56,631 nucleotides of DNA from Propionibacteriales bacterium (lineage in GTDB: Bacteria > Actinomycetota > Actinomycetes > Propionibacteriales > Nocardioidaceae), in assembly GCA_026392415.1 (NCBI GenBank), contig JAPLCC010000055.1, positions 1 to 56,631 on the forward strand. The letters are read 5' to 3'. Position numbers and translations under genes: made by a program. The notes beneath the pieces were generated by a model that was given only the letters and a program-made list of their open reading frames with translations, was not told where the DNA came from and did no database searches. Positions 52,131 to 56,631 of the stretch are shown piece by piece. Numbering within the stretch: the first letter of the stretch is position 1; every line of letters starts with the position of its first letter.

Positions 52131-53639
52131 TCATGCTGAGCGGTACTCGTAGTCGTCCAGCGGGAACCGCACCGCCTCGCGGTGGGCAGAAACGGTCGAG
52201 GTCGGGCGCAGCAGCACGGCCTCGCCGTGCGGGTTGAAGTAGTAGCTGCGCGCGGTCGAGCAGTCGCCGGCGTTGAACACCGAGTTGCCCATCAATCCGG
52301 TCATCCGGTCGAGGAACTCCTGGTTGGCCTTCTCGGAGACCTCGAACACGTCGGCGTCCCGCTTTTTCATGGCGCCCAGCAGTCGTGCCATGTGGGCCAT
52401 CTGCGTCTCGATCGTCGTGAAGTACGACAGCCCGGAGTAGGAGTACGGGCTGTTGAGCGAGAAGAAGTTGGGGAAGCTCGGCACCGCAATGCCCTCGTAG
52501 GCGCTGAACCGGTTGTCCCGCCACCACTTGCCGAGGTTGCGCCCCTCCCGCCCGATGATCTCGATGGCCGGGAAGTTCACGTCCCACAGGTTGAAGCCGG
52601 TCGCCAGGACCAGCACGTCGAGGTCTGCTCGCGTGCCGTCGACCGTGACGATCCCGTCGGAGTCGACATGGTCGATGGTCGTGGTCTCGAGGTCGACGTG
52701 CGGCTGGGTGAACGTCGGGAAGTAGGTGTTGCTGAACGTCGGTCGCTTGCAGCCGAAGTCGTAGTCGGGCGTGAGCTTCGCGCGGAGCTCACGATCCTTG
52801 ACCTGACTCCTGAGGTGGCGCTCGCACACCCGCTTCCCGATCCGGTTGGCCCACGGCAGGTCCTTGAAGTGCAGGACGCCGGCCACCATCAGAAGTTCGA
52901 GGATCGAGGCGCTGACGAGGCGGGTGGCCTTCTGGGTCAGCGGCACCGTGGCGAACGCGCCGCGCACCAGGCCCGGCACCGGCCCGTCCATCTTGGGGCT
53001 GACGTAGATCGGGGTGCGCTGGTAGACGGTGAGGTGGTCAGCGACCTTCGCGAGCTCGGGAATCAGCTGTACGGCGGTCGCACCGGTGCCGATGATGCCG
53101 ATCCGCTTGCCCTGGAGGTCGATGTCGTCGTTCCAGCGGGTGGTGTGGATGACCTCGCCTGCGAAGTCCTCGATACCGGTGATGTCCGGGTTCTTCGGCT
53201 GCGAGAGGAACCCGGTCGCGGTCAGCAGGAAGCGGCCGCGGATGGTCTCGCCGCCCGCCAGGGTCACCGACCAGGCCGAGGTGTCCTCGTCCCAGCGGGC
53301 ACCTTCGACGACCGTGTCGAAACGCATCAGCTCGCGCAGCCCGTACTTGTCGGCGACGGTCTCGGCGTAGCGCTTGAGCTCGGCGCCGGGCGCGAAGAGT
53401 CGGGTCCAGTGCGGGTTCGGCTCGAACGAGTAGGAGTAGGTCGATGACGGGATGTCGACGGCGAGCCCGGGGTAGCGGTTGACGTGCCAGGTGCCGCCGA
53501 GGTCGTCCTCGCGCTCGAGGATCACCAGGTCGTCGTACCCCTCGCGGCGGAGCTGGATGGCGGCGCCCATGCCGCCGAATCCGGCGCCGACGATCACTGC
53601 GTCGTGGACGTGGCCGGGGTTCTTTCGGGGTGTGCTCAT
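52131..53639 (-). CDS. Flavin-containing monooxygenase, Baeyer-Villiger type
   Basis: 502 residues. FAD-binding VIVGAGFGGMGAAIQLRREG, a BVMO-like fingerprint FAGEVIHTTRWN (159-170) with Trp at the position where ordinary FMOs have Tyr, and an NADPH motif IGIIGTGATAVQ. The fingerprint ends in Asn instead of the usual Pro/Asp. Such enzymes turn ketones into esters or lactones. The gene is last of a three-gene operon with an SDR and a patatin-like hydrolase (ATGA overlaps), which fits alcohol to ketone to ester to acid. ATG at 53639. Confidence 0.92.
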   Translation of the reverse strand: MSTPRKNPGHVHDAVIVGAGFGGMGAAIQLRREGYDDLVILEREDDLGGTWHVNRYPGLAVDIPSSTYSYSFEPNPHWTRLFAPGAELKRYAETVADKYGLRELMRFDTVVEGARWDEDTSAWSVTLAGGETIRGRFLLTATGFLSQPKNPDITGIEDFAGEVIHTTRWNDDIDLQGKRIGIIGTGATAVQLIPELAKVADHLTVYQRTPIYVSPKMDGPVPGLVRGAFATVPLTQKATRLVSASILELLMVAGVLHFKDLPWANRIGKRVCERHLRSQVKDRELRAKLTPDYDFGCKRPTFSNTYFPTFTQPHVDLETTTIDHVDSDGIVTVDGTRADLDVLVLATGFNLWDVNFPAIEIIGREGRNLGKWWRDNRFSAYEGIAVPSFPNFFSLNSPYSYSGLSYFTTIETQMAHMARLLGAMKKRDADVFEVSEKANQEFLDRMTGLMGNSVFNAGDCSTARSYYFNPHGEAVLLRPTSTVSAHREAVRFPLDDYEYRSA

Positions 53640-54490
53640 CGGGGGCTCCGTTCGGTGGTGGTGCTGGCGGCGTCGAGGCGGGCTTGATAGGCCGCGCGGG
53701 CGGCCTCGTCGGGGCGCAGGGCGCGGTCGTCGCGGATCACCTTGCGGACCCGGTCCAGCACGCCCGTGGGCAGGAGCTGGGATCCGGCGGAGATGATGCC
53801 GACGTAGGACGGTACGGCGATCTCGGCCGCCTGGCTGTGCACGGAGTCGACGACGGCCTCGGCGATCCGCTCGGGGGAGACCTTCGGGATGGGCCTCATG
53901 TCGAAGCCCGAGGCGAGGTCGGTGTCGACGGCCGACGGCAGCACCGCGGTGATGCTGACGCCGTGGGGCGCGAGCTCCAGGCGGGTGGCGGCGGTGAGCC
54001 CGACGACGGCGTACTTGCTGGCGTTGTAGACCGCCAGGCCGGGGACCGGGAACTTGCCGGCGAGGGACGCGACATTCACGACGTGGCCGCGGCGACGCTC
54101 GGCCATGGCGGGCAGCACCCGGCGCATGCCGTTGAGGACGCCGTGGACGTTGACCTCCATGGTCAGCCGATCGACTGCGGGGTCCTGGTCGAGGAACGCG
54201 CCGGTCGGCATCACGCCGGCGTTGTTGACCAGCACGTCGACCGGACCGTGCTCTGCTTCTGCGGCCGTCACGAAGGCGTCGTACGACGCGGCGTCGGCGA
54301 CGTCCAGGTGGTGGGCCGAGGCGCCGATCTCGGCAGCGGTGGCCCGGGCGAGCTCGAGATCGAGGTCGCCGATGGACACCTGGGCGCCGCGGGCGCGGAA
54401 GGCCTCGGCGGTGGCGCGGCCGATGCCACGGGCGCCGCCGGTGATGGCGACGTGGGCGCCCTCCAGGTCGATGCGGGTCGGTCGGGTCAT
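53636..54490 (-). CDS. Short-chain dehydrogenase/reductase of the monooxygenase operon
   Basis: A 284-residue SDR with cofactor motif ITGGARGIG, VLVNNAGVMPTG, catalytic Ser in NVASLAGKF and YNASK in AVYNASKYAVV. It probably interconverts an alcohol and the ketone used by the monooxygenase encoded next. Its stop and the monooxygenase start share ATGA; its own ATG overlaps the patatin gene stop by 4 bp. The C-terminus has an Arg/Ala-rich tail of about 25 residues. Confidence 0.93.
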   Translation of the reverse strand: MTRPTRIDLEGAHVAITGGARGIGRATAEAFRARGAQVSIGDLDLELARATAAEIGASAHHLDVADAASYDAFVTAAEAEHGPVDVLVNNAGVMPTGAFLDQDPAVDRLTMEVNVHGVLNGMRRVLPAMAERRRGHVVNVASLAGKFPVPGLAVYNASKYAVVGLTAATRLELAPHGVSITAVLPSAVDTDLASGFDMRPIPKVSPERIAEAVVDSVHSQAAEIAVPSYVGIISAGSQLLPTGVLDRVRKVIRDDRALRPDEAARAAYQARLDAASTTTERSPR

Positions 54491-55422
54491 CGGGCCACCT
54501 CCGTGGTGTGCAGGGAACGGGTGACGAGGCCGGGCGCCTGGGCGCGGGCGACCTCGCGGACCTGCTCGCGTCGCGAGCCGTCCATGAAGTTGGCGCCCAT
54601 CGCGGCGAGGTCCGCGGCAGTGGGTTCGATCCGGCGCACGCGGGCGCCGGCATGGCGGAGCGCGTCGACCTCGTCGTCGACACGGTGGGTCATCGAGCGG
54701 CGTAGCGCGCGTTCGAGGCGCACGAGACCGCGACCGGGGGCGCCGCCGTGGCTCGACATCGGCGCGACGATGACGACCTCGTCGACGCGGCCGTCCTCGA
54801 CCGCGGGAAGGAGCAGGTCGGCGGACGTGGGGGAGAGGGTGCCGCCATCGAGCAGGGGTCGGCCGTCGATGACGACGGGCGGGAACCAGCCGGGGATCGC
54901 CCACGAGGCAGCGATCGCCTGGCCGAGGCGGGCGTGTGGCGCATCGGCGCGGCCGAGGGGAAAACGCGCGCCGGTTCGGGCGTCGGCGGCGACCAGCCAG
55001 GTGTCCGGGTGGTCGACCCAGCCCTCCGGCGCGAGGGCGTCGCCGAGGGAGACGAGCCACGACGCGTCGCCGTTGCCGCGGGGCAGGAGTCCGGCCAGCC
55101 CGGCCAGTGGATCGATCTTCCGTGTCAGCGCAGCCCGGGCGAGGCCGAGGCCGGGCAGTCCCAGCCGGGGGATGCCGGGGAGCGAGCCGGGTGCGGCGGG
55201 CGAGCGGAGGTGCGAGCGAACCCGATGGTCCGACTCGGAGGCGATGGCGTCGGCGGTGATGCCCGACCCGAGCAGCGCGACGATCTCGGCGCCGGCTGAC
55301 GTACCGATGAGGATGTCGGCCGTGACCGGGTCCCAGCCCTGGCGTTCGAGCTCGGCCAGCACCTCGGCGGTCCAGACGAACCCCAGCGTGCCTCCGCATC
55401 CGATGACCAGTGCGCGCCCCAT
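54487..55422 (-). CDS. Patatin-like phospholipase/esterase
   Basis: 311 residues. The oxyanion loop IGCGGTLGF, the GxSxG nucleophile in GTSAG with Ser42, and the Asp of the dyad in LLDGGTLSP are all present. No signal peptide. With the SDR and the Baeyer-Villiger-type enzyme in one operon it may hydrolyse the ester or lactone made by the monooxygenase, but a lipid substrate is equally possible. The start is the ATG at 55422 (MGRALVIGCGG); six further upstream codons are less likely. Confidence 0.92.
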   Translation of the reverse strand: MGRALVIGCGGTLGFVWTAEVLAELERQGWDPVTADILIGTSAGAEIVALLGSGITADAIASESDHRVRSHLRSPAAPGSLPGIPRLGLPGLGLARAALTRKIDPLAGLAGLLPRGNGDASWLVSLGDALAPEGWVDHPDTWLVAADARTGARFPLGRADAPHARLGQAIAASWAIPGWFPPVVIDGRPLLDGGTLSPTSADLLLPAVEDGRVDEVVIVAPMSSHGGAPGRGLVRLERALRRSMTHRVDDEVDALRHAGARVRRIEPTAADLAAMGANFMDGSRREQVREVARAQAPGLVTRSLHTTEVAR

Positions 55423-55493
55423 GCGACCCCCTCGAAGCAAAACGGAATGGAATGTCAGAACCGGAACGTATCGTCAGATTCGGGTTCAGGCAA

Positions 55494-55499
55494 TAGGGT
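55494..55499 (+). promoter_or_regulatory. -10-like TAGGGT before the tetR gene
   Basis: It is 7 nt before the ATG at 55507 with no RBS, suggesting a leaderless transcript. The 84-bp divergent region contains no strong perfect palindrome. Confidence 0.4.
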
Positions 55500-55506
55500 G
55501 TCCGTC

Positions 55507-56160
55507 ATGACAGCAGGTGCGGAGGCGGGTGGATCGGCTCCGGTGCGCGCGCCTTCGCGACTCGAGCTGCGCAAGGCGCAGACGCGCCGCGAGATCATCG
55601 ACGCCGCCTTCACGTGCTTTGCCGAGCAGGGTTATCACTCCACCGGCATCGCCGACATCGCCGCCCGGTTGGGCATCGGTCACGGCACCTTCTACCGCTA
55701 CTTCGAGAACAAGCGCGACATCGTCGAGCACGTCATCAATGACCTGATCGAGCGGATCGTCGAGACACTGGGAGCCGAGAACGCGCCGGACGCCGCCGAC
55801 ACGCTCGACGACTACCGCGCGCAGTCGGCTCGGATCGGCGAGGGCCTCGCCCGCATCTTCAGCCAGGATCCCCGCGTCCCGCTGTTGCTGCTGTCAGCGG
55901 CCGGCATCGACGACGCGATGCGCGAGAAGATGCTCGACCTGTTCGAGCTCACGACCCCGCTGACCGCCGCGTACCTCGAGCACGGCGTCGACGTCGGCTA
56001 CCTGCGCAGCGATCTCGACGTCGACTCCACGGCGCAGGCCATCAACGGCATGATCCTCGGCTCGGTCCTCGCCGCCCTGCGGGACCCGACCCCCGAACGC
56101 CAGGCGCGCCTGAGTGCCGCCATCCGGGCAGTCATGTACGACGGCATCGCCGCGCGCTGA
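55507..56160 (+). CDS. TetR-family regulator divergent from the monooxygenase operon
   Basis: 217 residues with N-terminal HTH TRREIIDAAFTCFAEQGYHSTGIADIAARLGIGHGTFYRYFENKRDIV and a TetR C-terminal helical domain. It is divergent from the patatin-SDR-monooxygenase operon and probably represses it, releasing on a substrate such as a hydrophobic alcohol, ketone or acyl-CoA (inference). The start is ATG at 55507; the frame opens 20 codons earlier. Confidence 0.93.
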   Translation: MTAGAEAGGSAPVRAPSRLELRKAQTRREIIDAAFTCFAEQGYHSTGIADIAARLGIGHGTFYRYFENKRDIVEHVINDLIERIVETLGAENAPDAADTLDDYRAQSARIGEGLARIFSQDPRVPLLLLSAAGIDDAMREKMLDLFELTTPLTAAYLEHGVDVGYLRSDLDVDSTAQAINGMILGSVLAALRDPTPERQARLSAAIRAVMYDGIAAR

Positions 56161-56162
56161 GG

Positions 56163-56631
56163 TCAGACCGCGACGCCGGCGACTCTTCGGGTTCCGGTGT
56201 GGTCGACCAGGTAGTGGGCCCCGTGGGGATCTCGCCAGATGACGATCCCGGGGAAGGGTTGTCGGACTTCCCAACCGGCGTGGGTCTTGATCCGGTGGTG
56301 AGTTCGGGTGAGTGGGCCGAGGTTGCCCACGCGTGTCTCGCCGCCCTCGCTGTAGGGGATGGCGTGGTCGAGGTCCATGCGCCGTCCGGTGTTGGCGGCG
56401 AAGGGGAACACGTCGCCGGGGTGGATCAGGTGCACGGCTTCACGGAGCCGGGACGGGATTTCGTAGGCGTCGACCGGGGTCTGGTTGTTGAGGTCGATCA
56501 CCGGCGTGATGCGGAAGCTGGCCTTCGGGCCGAGGACGTGGCGGACCCAGTCGGTGCTGACGGGTCCGTGACCCTCCAACCGTGCGATCTCCGAATCGCC
56601 GTAGAGGTGGAGGTAGGCCTTCACCTTCACC
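56163..56631 (-). CDS. DUF222/HNH endonuclease-type protein, C-terminal part
   Basis: Only the last 155 or so codons are in the window; the frame is open at base 56631. The HNH core is DLDHAIPYSEGGETRVGNLGPLTRTHHRIKTHAGW, preceded by SFRITPVIDLNNQTPVDAYEIPSRLREAV, as in the DUF222-HNH proteins present in many copies in Nocardioides and mycobacteria. Their role is unknown; some may be remnants of mobile elements. It is convergent with the TetR gene, 2 bp after its stop. Confidence 0.9.
   Translation of the reverse strand, partial: VKVKAYLHLYGDSEIARLEGHGPVSTDWVRHVLGPKASFRITPVIDLNNQTPVDAYEIPSRLREAVHLIHPGDVFPFAANTGRRMDLDHAIPYSEGGETRVGNLGPLTRTHHRIKTHAGWEVRQPFPGIVIWRDPHGAHYLVDHTGTRRVAGVAV

Noticed and set aside
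52131..54683. 850-codon frame extending the monooxygenase upstream
   Set aside because: The extension overlaps the SDR gene out of frame; the FAD motif begins shortly after the ATG at 53639.

Overview
The window comes from a high-GC actinobacterial chromosome, most likely Nocardioides or a close relative in the Nocardioidaceae. Evidence: GC-rich codon use, many GTG starts, GTGA/ATGA start-stop overlaps inside operons, apparently leaderless genes with TANNNT boxes 6-8 nt before the start, an IdeR-type iron box, a PknG-family kinase locus, and short palindromic repeats of the 'gtctcgatacg...ctactcgacc' and 'gtcgaggaggt...gtctcgagac' type. I see no tRNA, rRNA, CRISPR array or insertion sequence.

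Layout. 1-560: 3' end of ilvC and its terminator. 562-4581: a small DUF6907-like gene, then XRE regulator-pta-ackA (acetyl-phosphate metabolism). 4571-8901: half-size DMT transporter, an ABC exporter with two paralogous permeases, a DsbA-like oxidoreductase and a MaoC hydratase. 8942-12915: a five-gene DUF4129 / small protein / MoxR / DUF58 / membrane protein operon on the minus strand. 12961-16325: iron-box-controlled efeUOB iron uptake. 16444-18033: serA. 18035-20279: a divergent MocR regulator / YczE-type membrane protein pair. 20309-32602: a ten-gene signalling operon: TelA, unknown, AAA+ ATPase, GlnX, GlnH, coiled-coil protein, PknG, PP2C, VWA, FHA. 32615-34112: SDR and methyltransferase. 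34193-40852: branched-chain amino-acid genes (leader peptide/attenuator, leuB, ilvE, cimA) with a YjbR protein and a second Ser/Thr kinase between them. 40875-43556: TetR, FMN reductase, amidase. 43563-48451: bioBAFD with a divergent BioQ-like repressor. 48495-49952: zwf. 50076-52088: secreted putative metalloprotease and a membrane-anchored protein. 52131-56160: Baeyer-Villiger-type monooxygenase, SDR and patatin-like esterase with a divergent TetR. 56163-56631: C-terminal part of a DUF222/HNH protein running off the end.

How the genes work together. ilvC, leuB, ilvE and cimA fit valine/leucine/isoleucine synthesis, with isoleucine made through citramalate. A 14-residue leader peptide with consecutive Leu-Leu-Val-Ile codons and three mutually exclusive RNA pairings precedes leuB. 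The most interesting locus is 20309-32602. The glnX-glnH-pknG module, known from mycobacteria as an amino-acid-sensing kinase switch, is embedded with TelA, an AAA+ ATPase, a PP2C phosphatase, a VWA protein and an FHA protein. Three of these proteins carry similar Cys4 zinc-ribbon modules. Palindromic repeats have also inserted in frame into linkers of signalling proteins here and in the second kinase at 37453.
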